Part shown: one piece after another, positions 43,408-52,337 of the stretch | How the letters are laid out: each line of letters starts with the position of its first letter | How positions within the stretch are numbered: the first letter of the stretch is position 1 | From: Eutrophocola salsuginis | GTDB lineage: Bacteria; Pseudomonadota; Gammaproteobacteria; Pseudomonadales; Pseudohongiellaceae | NCBI GenBank assembly: GCA_038147195.1 | Contig: JAYQTB010000006.1 | Coordinates: 248,001 to 312,000 of the forward strand | DNA: 64,000 nucleotides | Direction: 5' to 3' | Program-made: the position numbers and the translations under genes | Notes under the pieces: model-generated | Told to the model about the DNA's origin: nothing | The model's input: the letters and a program-made list of their open reading frames with translations, nothing else | Database searches by the model: none

Positions 43408-43920
43408 ATGTCCGAACATAGACTGAAATGTAATGTTTCCCACGCTTCCGAATTCCTAAGTGAACCCTGGTCGATGCTCATCCTACGGGAGTTCATGATC
43501 TTTGGTGGCACCCGCCGATTCGAGCAGCTCTACAACGCCCTAGGTATTTCTCGCAACGTCCTCACCAAACGCCTTGGTCGTTTCGTGGAACTTGGCCTCA
43601 TCAAGAAATCGCCGATCTTCGAAAACAGTCGTCGCATGGAGTATAAGCTGCGTCGCAAGGCCTGGGAGCTCTCCCCGGTTATGCTGGCATTGCACGTGTG
43701 GGCGGAACGTTGGGCCGATGACGATTACGAATCCGAAATCGATTTCGTCGACACCTTTACCAAGAAGCCCCTGGCCAAGGCTGCCTTGCGCTCACAGGAC
43801 GGCCGCATCCTCGAACCCGGCGATGTTCATGTCGTAACCAAGACCGACAACGCCCGGCGCTACTTGGACAAATACAAGACCAAGGCTGCCAGAGTGGGCA
43901 AGAGGAACGAGGCCGCCTGA
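43408..43920 (+). CDS. HxlR family transcriptional regulator
   Basis: This is a 170-residue winged-helix regulator. The HxlR core covers residues 5-100: a cysteine at 8 followed by ASEFLSEPWSMLILREFMIFGGTRRFEQLYNALG, the recognition region ISRNVLTKRLGRFVELGLI and the wing YKLRRKAWEL. The C-terminal 65 residues (EIDFVDTFTKKPL and the basic tail) are longer than in typical HxlR proteins and may sense a ligand. The family often responds to aldehydes or quinones through a cysteine. It is divergent from the alpha-hydroxy-acid oxidase gene, its most likely target. A weak hairpin with a T run (43955-43973) follows the gene. Confidence 0.87.
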   Translation: MSEHRLKCNVSHASEFLSEPWSMLILREFMIFGGTRRFEQLYNALGISRNVLTKRLGRFVELGLIKKSPIFENSRRMEYKLRRKAWELSPVMLALHVWAERWADDDYESEIDFVDTFTKKPLAKAALRSQDGRILEPGDVHVVTKTDNARRYLDKYKTKAARVGKRNEAA

Positions 43921-44058
43921 TTTTCCTCCATTAAAAATTCTTGCAACAAAAGCGGGGCCGAAGCCCAGTTTTTCGCTTGTGTCTGTTTTTATCGCAGAAT
44001 TCATAGCCACGCCGAGTCATGAAAAAGTACAAACAATTGGCAAGCCTGCATACTCAAG

Positions 44059-44087
44059 TTGACTTACTCCTGACCCGGCGATATAAG
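44059..44087 (+). promoter_or_regulatory. Sigma70-type promoter of the ankyrin-DUF1592 operon
   Basis: TTGACT (44059-44064) and TATAAG (44082-44087) are separated by exactly 17 bp and match the -35 and -10 consensus at five of six positions each. The predicted transcript start is near 44094, giving an untranslated leader of about 87 bases before the ATG at 44181. Confidence 0.6.
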
Positions 44088-44102
44088 TCTTCTTTAGAGA
44101 CT
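44086..44102. promoter_or_regulatory. Inverted repeat overlapping the -10 and transcript start
   Basis: AGTCT (44086-44090) and AGACT (44098-44102) form a spaced inverted repeat that covers the end of the -10 box and the expected transcript start. A repressor bound here would block the promoter. The half-sites are short, so chance is possible. Confidence 0.35.
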
Positions 44103-44180
44103 AATCGGCCGGTTTTCTTTCATTTGTTATGTGCTGAAGACATACTAATGTGCACTTGAGGTAATAGGTAACAAGCTGTA

Positions 44181-45734
44181 ATGCTGACTTCGTTTTTTAG
44201 ACTATCCTGCATGGTCATGGCCCTCGCGACTGTGTCATTCATTGCACCTTCGCGGGCCAATCTTGCCGATGCCGCCATGAACCAGGATGCGATCGCACTG
44301 CAGTCCTTGCTGGCGGATGGCGCCGACCCTGACAGTCGCGGTCAGTACGATACTCCTGCCATGCACTGGTTGGTGCGCTATAACGACCTTGCTTCTGCCA
44401 GGCTTCTCCTTAATGCAGGCGCGAACCCGGATATCTCCAGTCGTTATGGCGTCACTTCCCTCAGCCTAGCCGTCTCCAACGGCAATGCACCTATGGTGAA
44501 GATCCTGCTTGATGCTGGTGCCAATGCCAATACCCGCGAACACAACGGACAGACGGTTCTGCAGACCGCCGCAGATGTTGGGGTCATCGAATCGGTACGC
44601 CTCCTAGTCGAGCATGGTGCAATCGTCGATGAACGTGATTCCGTCTATGGCCAGACTGCCCTGATGTTCGCCACACGTGCGGGCCATCCTGACGTTGTTC
44701 GATTCCTACTCGATCAGGGTGCCAACCCGAATGCAAGCACCTATATCGGTGAAACGCCACGCTGGGTTGAACCGAATTCGCAACGCGGTTTTGGTTTCGG
44801 CATCGGCATTATTCGCGGTGGTACACCGGCGGATCGAGGTCGCCGCGAACCGATTCCCGGCGCCATGTCGCCCTTACTATATGCCGCGCGGCATGACCAG
44901 ACCGAAATAGCCGAGATTTTGCTTGATGCCGGCGCCGACATTCACCAGGCTGAGGCCAACAACATCAATCCATTGTTGATGGCCGTGGAAAACAACAGCA
45001 TGGCAACTGCACGGCTGCTTATCGATCGCGGTTCAGAACTCAGCGTGCAGGACTGGTATGGCCGCTCACCCCTCTGGGAGGCTGTCAATGTGCGAAACCT
45101 ATATATACACAACGACAAGTTCGTCAACTACATTGACAACCACGACGAAATTCTCGACCTGATTCGGCTGCTCGTGGAAAGAGGCGCCAACCTGGATGCC
45201 CGCACAAAGGAATCGCCACCGATCCGTCACGACCTGCTCAGTATTACCGGCACCCTGGAATGGGTGGACCTAACCGGGCAGACCCCCTTCCTACGCGCAG
45301 CCCGCGCCGGCGACCTGCCCGTCATGCGCCTGCTGCTCGAGCATGGTGCCGATCCCCTGATCGAAACCTTCGAAGGCACCAACGCTTTGATGGTAGCAGC
45401 GGGAATCGACTGGGTTGTTTCCCAGACCTGGACCTGGAGCGAAGCGGATGTGCTCGCGGCAGTCCAGCTTTGCATCGATCTCGGTATGGATGTGAACAAC
45501 ACCAACTCAATGGGGCTTGCCGCCATTCACGGTGCGGCCAATCGCGGTTCCAATGACATCATCGAATTACTTGTGGCCAACGGTGCGCACCTCGGTATCC
45601 AGGACAATGAAGGCCGTTCGGTGCTGGACTGGGCCAAGGGTGTATTCCTGGCTACGCATCCGGCCGAGGAAAAACCCGAGTCCATGGCGCTGATTGCCCG
45701 CCTGCTCGAGGACAGGAACATGCCGGTCAGGTAG
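44181..45734 (+). CDS. Exported ankyrin-repeat protein
   Basis: This is a 517-residue protein with a signal peptide (cleavage near PSRAN, residue 27) and about nine to ten ankyrin repeats, for example DLASARLLLNAGANPDISSRYGVT, GHPDVVRFLLDQGANPNA and QTEIAEILLDAGADIHQA. A non-repeat insert at about 195-230 (PRWVEPNSQRGFGFGIGIIRGG) interrupts the array. Ankyrin repeats mediate protein-protein contacts; in the periplasm it may scaffold the partners encoded downstream. The DUF1592 gene starts 36 bases after its stop, and ankyrin genes beside DUF1592/DUF1552 genes are, as I recall, seen in Acidobacteria and other groups. A promoter lies at 44059-44087. Confidence 0.87.
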   Translation: MLTSFFRLSCMVMALATVSFIAPSRANLADAAMNQDAIALQSLLADGADPDSRGQYDTPAMHWLVRYNDLASARLLLNAGANPDISSRYGVTSLSLAVSNGNAPMVKILLDAGANANTREHNGQTVLQTAADVGVIESVRLLVEHGAIVDERDSVYGQTALMFATRAGHPDVVRFLLDQGANPNASTYIGETPRWVEPNSQRGFGFGIGIIRGGTPADRGRREPIPGAMSPLLYAARHDQTEIAEILLDAGADIHQAEANNINPLLMAVENNSMATARLLIDRGSELSVQDWYGRSPLWEAVNVRNLYIHNDKFVNYIDNHDEILDLIRLLVERGANLDARTKESPPIRHDLLSITGTLEWVDLTGQTPFLRAARAGDLPVMRLLLEHGADPLIETFEGTNALMVAAGIDWVVSQTWTWSEADVLAAVQLCIDLGMDVNNTNSMGLAAIHGAANRGSNDIIELLVANGAHLGIQDNEGRSVLDWAKGVFLATHPAEEKPESMALIARLLEDRNMPVR

Positions 45735-45770
45735 TCGGTGCAGAAACACCTATATATAGAAGCACGAGAA

Positions 45771-48083
45771 ATGAAGAAACCTGCAATAAACAAGCTCCTG
45801 TCCGCGATCACGCTTGCCGCACTTGCAGGCCCGGGGTTTGCCCAGGACATCGATGTGCCGGGGCTCATGAATCAGTTCTGCGTGAAATGCCATAACTTCG
45901 AGGACTGGGCAGGCAGCCTGGACATGGAGAGCCTAGATTTCAACCACGTAGACTCGGCGCCCGACACCTGGGAATTAATGATTCGCAAGATCCGCATTGG
46001 CATGATGCCGCCAGTGGGAGAAGACAGGCCGGATAACGCTACGCTAGCAAGCTTTGCAGAAAACATCGCACACCGCCTGGATGAAACCATCGAGGTCATG
46101 CCCGCCTCACCGGCGCTGCATCGCCTCAACCGCGCGGAATATGCCAACGCCATTCGCGACTTGCTGTCGCTGGATATCGACGTAGGCACACTGCTGCCTC
46201 GCGACAACTCCAGCGAAGGATTCGATAACATCGCCGCCTCACTCGGTTTCTCACCGGCGCTGGTGCAGGCCTATACTTCTGCGGCCATGAAGATCAGCCG
46301 CCAGGCCGTGGGCGACATGACGCTCACTGAGTCTTCCACGATTTATTCCCCGCTCCCCGACCTGGCGCAGGATGAACATATCGACGGCCTGCCTCTGGGC
46401 ACACGCGGTGGTATGAAAATCACACACAACTTCCCTCTGGATGCGTTCTATGACATCGACATCGGCGGTCGCCTCTTCAGTTTCAATCGCGGCGTTGGAG
46501 AGGATCTGGCATCCGAGCTCGATGTCACTATCGATGGCAATCTGGTGAAAGTGGATCGCAATCGTGTCAGCCGGATACCGATGACGGCGGGTCCGCATAC
46601 GATCACCGCCGCGATCATCGATAACCGCCAGCCGGCCGGCGTCAACGATATTTACGCCAACTACAACAAGGAAGGCAGCATCTCCCGCATCGAGATTATC
46701 GGTCCATTCGATGCCACCGGTCCGGGCGAAACACCGAGCCGTGAACAGGTTTTCAGTTGCTACCCCGCCACCAACGACGAAGAAACCGCCTGCGCCGAAA
46801 CCATTATCACCGACGTGGCTACCCGGGCCTTCCGCGGTCCCGTCACAGAAGGCGAGGTGGTCAAAATCATGGACTTCTACCAACAGGGATATCGCGAGGG
46901 CGAGTTCGAAGGCGGTATCCAGCATGCCCTATCACGCATTCTTATCGATCCGCGTTTCCTGATCCGTTTTGAGGAAGAACCGGAAGACCTCGAGCCCGGC
47001 GCCATCTACACCATCAGCGACCTGGAACTGGCCTCGCGCCTGTCCTTCTTCCTGTGGAGCAGCATCCCCGATGAAGAGCTGCTCGACCTGGCTATGGCCG
47101 GCACCCTGAGTGATCCCGACGTACTGCAAGCGCAAATCCAGCGCATGCTAACCGATGACAAGTCGCGCGCCCTGGTGGAAAACTTCGCAGGGCAGTGGCT
47201 GTTCCTGCGTGATGTCGAAACGATCACGCCCGAGGAAGGCAACTTCGATGACAACTTGCGCGAAGCCTTCATTACCGAGACCCAGCTAGCTGTCGCCAAC
47301 CTGATTTCCGAAGACAACCCTGTCACCGAATTACTAGAGGCCGACTACACTTTCCTCAACGAACGCCTGGCCCGCCACTATGGTATAGACGGCGTTCGTG
47401 GGTCCTACTTCCGCAAGGTCAACCTGGCAGAAGACAGCCCACGCCGTGGCCTGCTCGGCCATGCCAGCATCCTCTCCGTGACCTCCACCGCCAGCAGAAC
47501 CTCGCCTGTGATCAGGGGCGCCTGGATTCTGGAAAACCTGCTCAATGCACCGGTACCGGCACCACCACCCGGCGTAGAAACCAACCTCGACGGAGACGGC
47601 ACCACAGTGATCGTGACCTCTGTGCGTGAGCGTCTTGAAGCCCATCGCAAGGACCCCGTCTGCGCGTCCTGCCACGCGGTCATCGACCCGATCGGTTTCG
47701 CCTTGGAAAACTTCGACCTCGTCGGCCAGTGGCGTGAATTTGACGGCAAATCCAAGGTAGATCCCAGCGGCACACTGCTCGATGGCTCCACCATCAGCGG
47801 CCCCGCCGACCTGCGAAGGGCGCTGCTTGGCTACTCTGAATTGTTTGTGGAAACCTTCACTCAAAAACTAATGACCTATGCACTCGGCCGGGAACTGGAA
47901 TACCACGACATGCCGACAGTACGCGCCATCATGCGTAATGCTCAAGCCAGCGACTATCGCTTTTCCACGCTGGTCCGGGGCATAATCAACAGCGACCAGT
48001 TCACCAAGCGAGTGAAGAGCGGGAGCGAAACAGCCGTTGCCGCAAAATCGGCACACGCTTCAGTGAACACACCGGAGGCTTGA
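45771..48083 (+). CDS. DUF1592-type cytochrome protein (DUF1587/1592/1595/1588/1585)
   Basis: This is a 770-residue exported protein with a signal peptide (cleavage near FAQD, residue 25) and a heme site C37-x2-C40-H41 (QFCVKCHNFEDWAGS). The expected domain order follows: DUF1587 (HRLNRAEYANAIRDLL), DUF1592/1595 (LASRLSFFLWSSIPDEELL and LVENFAGQWLFLRDV), DUF1588 with a second CxxCH (DPVCASCHAVIDPIGFALENFD) and DUF1585 (LMTYALGRELEYHDMPTVRAI). I chose the ATG at 45771 over a GTG at 45738. The DUF1552 gene starts one base after its stop, so the two are tightly coupled. This pair is typical of Planctomycetes and Acidobacteria; the reaction is unknown. Confidence 0.88.
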   Translation: MKKPAINKLLSAITLAALAGPGFAQDIDVPGLMNQFCVKCHNFEDWAGSLDMESLDFNHVDSAPDTWELMIRKIRIGMMPPVGEDRPDNATLASFAENIAHRLDETIEVMPASPALHRLNRAEYANAIRDLLSLDIDVGTLLPRDNSSEGFDNIAASLGFSPALVQAYTSAAMKISRQAVGDMTLTESSTIYSPLPDLAQDEHIDGLPLGTRGGMKITHNFPLDAFYDIDIGGRLFSFNRGVGEDLASELDVTIDGNLVKVDRNRVSRIPMTAGPHTITAAIIDNRQPAGVNDIYANYNKEGSISRIEIIGPFDATGPGETPSREQVFSCYPATNDEETACAETIITDVATRAFRGPVTEGEVVKIMDFYQQGYREGEFEGGIQHALSRILIDPRFLIRFEEEPEDLEPGAIYTISDLELASRLSFFLWSSIPDEELLDLAMAGTLSDPDVLQAQIQRMLTDDKSRALVENFAGQWLFLRDVETITPEEGNFDDNLREAFITETQLAVANLISEDNPVTELLEADYTFLNERLARHYGIDGVRGSYFRKVNLAEDSPRRGLLGHASILSVTSTASRTSPVIRGAWILENLLNAPVPAPPPGVETNLDGDGTTVIVTSVRERLEAHRKDPVCASCHAVIDPIGFALENFDLVGQWREFDGKSKVDPSGTLLDGSTISGPADLRRALLGYSELFVETFTQKLMTYALGRELEYHDMPTVRAIMRNAQASDYRFSTLVRGIINSDQFTKRVKSGSETAVAAKSAHASVNTPEA

Positions 48084-48084
48084 C

Positions 48085-49410
48085 ATGGCATCCTTCCTGA
48101 GCAAGAAACACCTAAACCGTCGCACCTTCTTACGCGGCACCGGCACCACGCTCGCGCTACCGTTCTTGGAATCCATGGTGCCGGCCGGCACAGCACTGGC
48201 GCAAAGCGCCATGCCGAAAACCCGCTTCGGGGCTATCTATATTCCCCACGGTGCCACAATGTCACGCTGGACTCCGGCGACTGCAGGTAAGAATTTCGCG
48301 TTCACGGAAATCCTGCAACCCCTAGAAAAGTTCCGCGAAAAGGTCAATGTCATAACCGGTCTCGGCCTACCACTGGCTTATGGCCCCGGCGGTGCTACCG
48401 CAAACCACAACCGCTCCGCTGCCAGCTTCCTCAGCGGCTCCAAACCTGAGACCGGCGCCATGCCGACACTGGGTGTCACCGTTGACCAGATTATTGCCCA
48501 GCAACTCAACCGGGACACTCCGTTGCCCTCTCTGGAACTGACTATCGAGGAAGCCACCCTGAGCTGCGGCGAAGGCCTGAGCTGCGCGTACCGTAATACT
48601 ATTTCCTGGCAGTCTGAATTTTCGCCGCTGCCCATGCAGAACAATCCACAGGTCGTCTTCGAACACCTGTTCGGTGACGGCGCCACGGCGGAGCAACGTG
48701 ATGCCCGTCGCGTGCAGTCACTGAGCCTGCTCGATGCCGTTTCCGACCAGCTTGCCAGTCTCGATCGCTCCCTGCCGGCCGCTGACAAGGCCAGGCTCGA
48801 GCAGTTCCTCACCGATATTCGTGAAATCGAACGTCGCATAGTGCAGGCGGGCGAGAAGGTTACCGGCGATATCGCCGTACCGGACAAGCCGAACGGTATT
48901 CCGGCGGATGTGGACGAGCACATCAAGCTAATGTTCGACCTGCAGGTACTCGCGTGGCAAACGGAAATTTCCCGCGTCTCAACATTCCTCATGGCGAAAG
49001 AGCTGAGTGGTGCCGTGTACCCGGCAAGCGGTGTCAGGGACAGCTTCCATACCCTATCGCACCACTCCAACAACGAAGAACAGAAGGCCCGGTTTGCCGT
49101 ACTCAACCGTTACCATGTCAGCCTGCTGGCCTACTTCATGGAAAAACTGCAGGAAATTCCCGATGGCGAAGGCAACCTGCTGGACAACTCAATGATTCTT
49201 TACGGCAGCGGCATGAGCGATGGCAACTCGCACAACCATGACCCGCTGCCGGTCATCCTGGCCGGTGGCGCCAGTAGCCGTCTGGAAGGCAATCGTCACA
49301 TCGTCAACCCGGATAAGACGCCGATGTCGAACCTGCTGGTTTCCATGCTCAACACCATGGGCATTGAAGAGGACAGCTTCGGCGACAGTACCGGTTTCGT
49401 CAGCATCTAG
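48085..49410 (+). CDS. DUF1552 family protein, Tat-exported
   Basis: This is a 441-residue protein of DUF1552, a relative of DUF1501. HLNRRTFLRGTGTTLALPFLE at residues 9-29 is a strong twin-arginine leader. Conserved parts include FGAIYIPHGATMSRWTP, NHNRSAASFLSG, DSFHTLSHHSNN and the end LYGSGMSDGNSHNHDPLPVILAGG. The histidine and aspartate pattern near the C-terminus suggests a metal site like that of the alkaline phosphatase superfamily. GGAGG precedes the ATG, which follows the DUF1592 stop directly. It probably works with the DUF1592 cytochrome in the periplasm, by analogy with PSD1 and DUF1501. Confidence 0.88.
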   Translation: MASFLSKKHLNRRTFLRGTGTTLALPFLESMVPAGTALAQSAMPKTRFGAIYIPHGATMSRWTPATAGKNFAFTEILQPLEKFREKVNVITGLGLPLAYGPGGATANHNRSAASFLSGSKPETGAMPTLGVTVDQIIAQQLNRDTPLPSLELTIEEATLSCGEGLSCAYRNTISWQSEFSPLPMQNNPQVVFEHLFGDGATAEQRDARRVQSLSLLDAVSDQLASLDRSLPAADKARLEQFLTDIREIERRIVQAGEKVTGDIAVPDKPNGIPADVDEHIKLMFDLQVLAWQTEISRVSTFLMAKELSGAVYPASGVRDSFHTLSHHSNNEEQKARFAVLNRYHVSLLAYFMEKLQEIPDGEGNLLDNSMILYGSGMSDGNSHNHDPLPVILAGGASSRLEGNRHIVNPDKTPMSNLLVSMLNTMGIEEDSFGDSTGFVSI

Positions 49411-49426
49411 CCACGATGGCACTGCC

Positions 49427-50086
49427 ATGAAAAATAAATGCCCCGCGACTCGTCGCTCCCTACTGGCCGCCGTCTCAACTTGCGTAGTTTCTTCGCTGGT
49501 GCCTTTCACGTTTGCCCAGGAATACCGTCGACCCCGTTTCCAGCGCATACCAGTGCAGTACATTGCCGCCCTGGCGGACCCCCATGCCCGGTCGGGTAAT
49601 AATGCCGAACAGTGGGGACTGTGGCGCAAAGACCCGGGGCCGCGCGGGGTGCCCCTGGATTTTTACGACACCCTCAGGGCCAACGATAATGTCGCCCCCG
49701 CCAACTGGACCTTTAATGACAATGCCTGGTGGCTGGAAGAACATGGCCTGATCATGGAAGCGCCGGAGTTTCCCATGCCTGCAGGGCATTACCTTGTCAC
49801 CGGAAACCGGGATATCACCGCCATGCTGACTGTGTATGCCCAGGATGCCAAAGGCAGCCAAAGGTGGGAATTGGACAACGATGCCGATGTATACGACGTC
49901 ACCCACCTGCGCTGTCGCTCCGCCATCTATACACCGGATGCAGCCGGACACGACTGCACACCTGCGAGCGCCCTACAAAGCAATTTTCCGGTCAGGCCTG
50001 GCGCCGATATGCCACCGGTCAACGGATGCAGCAAACAGGATTACATGGTGCTTATTGTGTACGCCACCGCACCCCTCGAAGCCTGA
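49427..50086 (+). CDS. Exported protein of unknown function
   Basis: This is a 219-residue protein with a leader containing TRRSLLAAVSTCVVSSLVPFTFAQ. The mature part has NNAEQWGLWRKDPGPRGVPL, NWTFNDNAWWLEEHGLIMEAPEFPMPAG and a C-terminal stretch with four spaced cysteines (RCRS, HDCTP, NGCSK). I recall similar small secreted proteins in DUF1592/DUF1552 clusters but cannot name a domain. It starts 16 bases after the DUF1552 stop, with a weak ribosome site. It is probably the last gene of the ankyrin operon. Confidence 0.65.
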   Translation: MKNKCPATRRSLLAAVSTCVVSSLVPFTFAQEYRRPRFQRIPVQYIAALADPHARSGNNAEQWGLWRKDPGPRGVPLDFYDTLRANDNVAPANWTFNDNAWWLEEHGLIMEAPEFPMPAGHYLVTGNRDITAMLTVYAQDAKGSQRWELDNDADVYDVTHLRCRSAIYTPDAAGHDCTPASALQSNFPVRPGADMPPVNGCSKQDYMVLIVYATAPLEA

Positions 50087-50189
50087 AGCAGGTATTTAAC
50101 CGCCCCCAGTCGCCCCTGAATTTGCCCGCAGGCTCCTAACTTCAGGTATCATCCGCCCCACTACCAGATTCCGAAGTCTAGGAGGCTCC

Positions 50190-51902
50190 GTGAACATTCG
50201 TCATTTATTCATCATTTCTGCCGCCCTGCTCCCCGGTGTTACCGCTGCTCAGGATGCTAGTGCTGGCAAGGATTTTTTCGCCCAGCAGTGCGCGTTATGC
50301 CACAGTGCCGCCGAGGGAGATAATGGCGGTGCCCAGGGCCCGCTGCTGCGCGGTGTGTTCGGCCGTCAGGCAGCCGCCACCGGCTTTACCTATACTGATG
50401 CGATGCGCAATTCCGGCCTAACCTGGAACGCCGCGACCCTGGACCGGTTCCTGGCATCACCCACCGCCCTCGTGCCGGGCTCCTCCATGGTCATTCCCGT
50501 GGAAAACGCCGAGACCCGCGCCAATGTGATCGCCTATTTCGAGCAGTTGGCCAATGGCACCTTCGTGGATGATCGTCCGGCGCCTGCCGGCTTCGGCGGA
50601 TTTGTAAACACCGAACCGCCCTCAGGTGATCCCGACTGGATCAATGATCGCCCGGGGCGTGTGCATAAAGTCGATCTGGACAACCTGCCCGAGCCTTACC
50701 AGACGACTTCCGCCGTGAATTTCCCGAACGTGGTTGCGCGCCCCGATAGCGCTAGACTGATGCTGCCGGATGGTTTCACCGCCGAGGTCTTCCTGGATGA
50801 GGGCCTGTCGGGACCTCGCGCCATGATGCTTGCCCGCAACGGCGACATCTTCCTGGCGGAAACCCAGAGCGGCCGCGTGCGCGTGATTCGTCCGAATGCC
50901 GTGCGCAGCGCACCGCAGGAAATCGAGATCTTCGCCCAGGGCATGCTGCAACCGCTTGGTATCGCCTTCTACCCGGCCGGCGACAACCCGGAGTGGGTGT
51001 ATGTTGCTGAAACCAATCGTGTCATTCGCTACCCCTACCAAGTAGGTGACATGGTGGCCCGCGATGTACCCGAGGTCGTCGTCCCGCAGCTGAGCCCGGT
51101 GGGTGGTGGTCACTATACCCGCGACCTGGCGTTCTCGCCCGACGGCAAGTACATTTACGTCTCCGTGGGCTCACAGTCCAACGTGGCCGAAAACAACATG
51201 GGTGAAAAATCCGCCGCGGAAATCGCCGCGTGGGAAAACGAGAAGGGCCTCGGTGCCTCCTGGGGAACCGAAGAGAACCGCGCCGCCGTGATGGTGTTCG
51301 AAGTGGGGAACGAGGCTGCTACCGGCAGGTTGTTCGCCAACGGCATCCGCAACTGCGTCGGCTTGACCGTGCAACCGGAAACCGGTGCCCTATGGTGCTC
51401 GGTGAACGAACGTGACCAGCTCGGTGATGACCTGGTGCCGGATTACTCCACCCGCGTCACTGACGGCAGCTTCTTCGGCTGGCCCTGGTACTACATGGGC
51501 GATAACGAAGATCCGCGCCATGCCGGCGCCCGTCCCGACCTAGTTGGCAAGATCACCAGACCGGATGTGCCATATACCGCGCATTCCGCTGCCGTGGACC
51601 TGGAGTTCTATCCGCTGGCACAGGCCGGTAATTCCGCCTTTCCGGCAGAATACGCCGGCGACGGTTTCGCCGTGCTGCACGGTTCCTGGAACCGCGCCCA
51701 CCGCACCGGTCACAAGATCGTGCGCCTGCCCATGGTGGACGGCGTCCCGACCGGTGAATACGTCGACTTCCTGGTCGGCTTCATAGACGAGGAAGGCAAT
51801 CCCTGGGGCCGGCCGGTCGCCACGCAGTTCATGGACGACGGCTCCATGCTGCTTAGCGATGACGGCGCCAACGTGATATACCGGATTTCCTTCTCCCGGT
51901 AA
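50190..51902 (+). CDS. Cytochrome c-sorbosone dehydrogenase-like fusion
   Basis: This is a 570-residue exported protein. After the signal peptide (cleavage near TAAQD, residue 20) comes a monoheme cytochrome c with C34-x2-C37-H38 (QQCALCHSAAEGDNGGAQGPLLRGVFGRQ) and a methionine in SSMVIPVENAE. From about residue 185 an L-sorbosone dehydrogenase-like beta-propeller follows (MLPDGFTAEVFLDEGLSGPRAMMLA, GIRNCVGLTVQPETGALWC, DGFAVLHGSWNRAHRTGHKIV). Electrons from the propeller could go straight into the fused heme. The start is GTG behind AGGAGG. It is 103 bases after the ankyrin operon and may be transcribed with it. Confidence 0.87.
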   Translation: MNIRHLFIISAALLPGVTAAQDASAGKDFFAQQCALCHSAAEGDNGGAQGPLLRGVFGRQAAATGFTYTDAMRNSGLTWNAATLDRFLASPTALVPGSSMVIPVENAETRANVIAYFEQLANGTFVDDRPAPAGFGGFVNTEPPSGDPDWINDRPGRVHKVDLDNLPEPYQTTSAVNFPNVVARPDSARLMLPDGFTAEVFLDEGLSGPRAMMLARNGDIFLAETQSGRVRVIRPNAVRSAPQEIEIFAQGMLQPLGIAFYPAGDNPEWVYVAETNRVIRYPYQVGDMVARDVPEVVVPQLSPVGGGHYTRDLAFSPDGKYIYVSVGSQSNVAENNMGEKSAAEIAAWENEKGLGASWGTEENRAAVMVFEVGNEAATGRLFANGIRNCVGLTVQPETGALWCSVNERDQLGDDLVPDYSTRVTDGSFFGWPWYYMGDNEDPRHAGARPDLVGKITRPDVPYTAHSAAVDLEFYPLAQAGNSAFPAEYAGDGFAVLHGSWNRAHRTGHKIVRLPMVDGVPTGEYVDFLVGFIDEEGNPWGRPVATQFMDDGSMLLSDDGANVIYRISFSR

Positions 51903-51972
51903 TACCTTGCTCCATGCCAGGTGAACCAGGACGGAGTGCCATAGCTTTGAGACCAGAGCTCTCATAAGAAAA

Positions 51973-52170
51973 ATGAAGCTGCCTCGCGCCGTCCTGGAAG
52001 ACCTGATCCAGACTTTCGAGTATTAACTCGCTACACACAGTATCATCGCCATTACCTTGCGCAAGCTCATGGAGCAGATGCATTGTGAGGCGACCTCGAT
52101 GTTCCTGAGCAACGACGCCGACGGGCTGACCGGCTCTTACCGCCGACCAGCAAAATTCACAAAAAATCCT
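51973..52170 (+). pseudogene. Degraded GAF-domain gene remnant
   Basis: The 435-base stretch 51903-52337 has no intact gene. One plus-strand frame from an ATG at 51973 reads LPRAVLEDLIQTFEY, then a TAA, then LATHSIIAITLRKLMEQM and HCEATSMFLSNDADG. This closely follows the first helix and strands of GAF domains of adenylate cyclase or sensor-kinase type (a dimer helix, then an AEAASLFL-like strand). The similarity fades after about 52130. A broken, truncated copy is the best reading. There is no visible start signal or partner. A minus-strand frame over the same region has no recognisable features. Confidence 0.4.
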
Positions 52171-52199
52171 CTTTTTAACTACTTCAGCAGGCCCCACCC

Positions 52200-52230
52200 T
52201 TGGCAGGGCTATAGGTCTGTATGCTAGAAT
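52200..52230 (+). promoter_or_regulatory. Extended -10 promoter of the coiled-coil gene
   Basis: TTGGCA (52200-52205) lies 19 bp upstream of TAGAAT (52225-52230), which is preceded by TGC at 52222-52224, an extended -10. The bases after it (CCGCGCCC) form a GC-rich discriminator of the kind linked to stringent control. The expected transcript start is near 52237, about 100 bases before the ATG at 52338. Confidence 0.5.
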
Positions 52231-52337
52231 CCGCGCCCTGAATTGGCGGATGTTTGTGATTTTCCAATGTTTTTTCAGTCCCTCACAAACACCGCATCCT
52301 GACATCACCCACAAGTAATTGATTACATTTTCCGAGC

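Noticed and set aside
51853..52314. Minus-strand 153-codon open frame across the gap after the cytochrome-sorbosone fusion
   Set aside because: It overlaps the end of a sound gene, shows no family pattern, and the plus-strand GAF-like remnant explains the region better.
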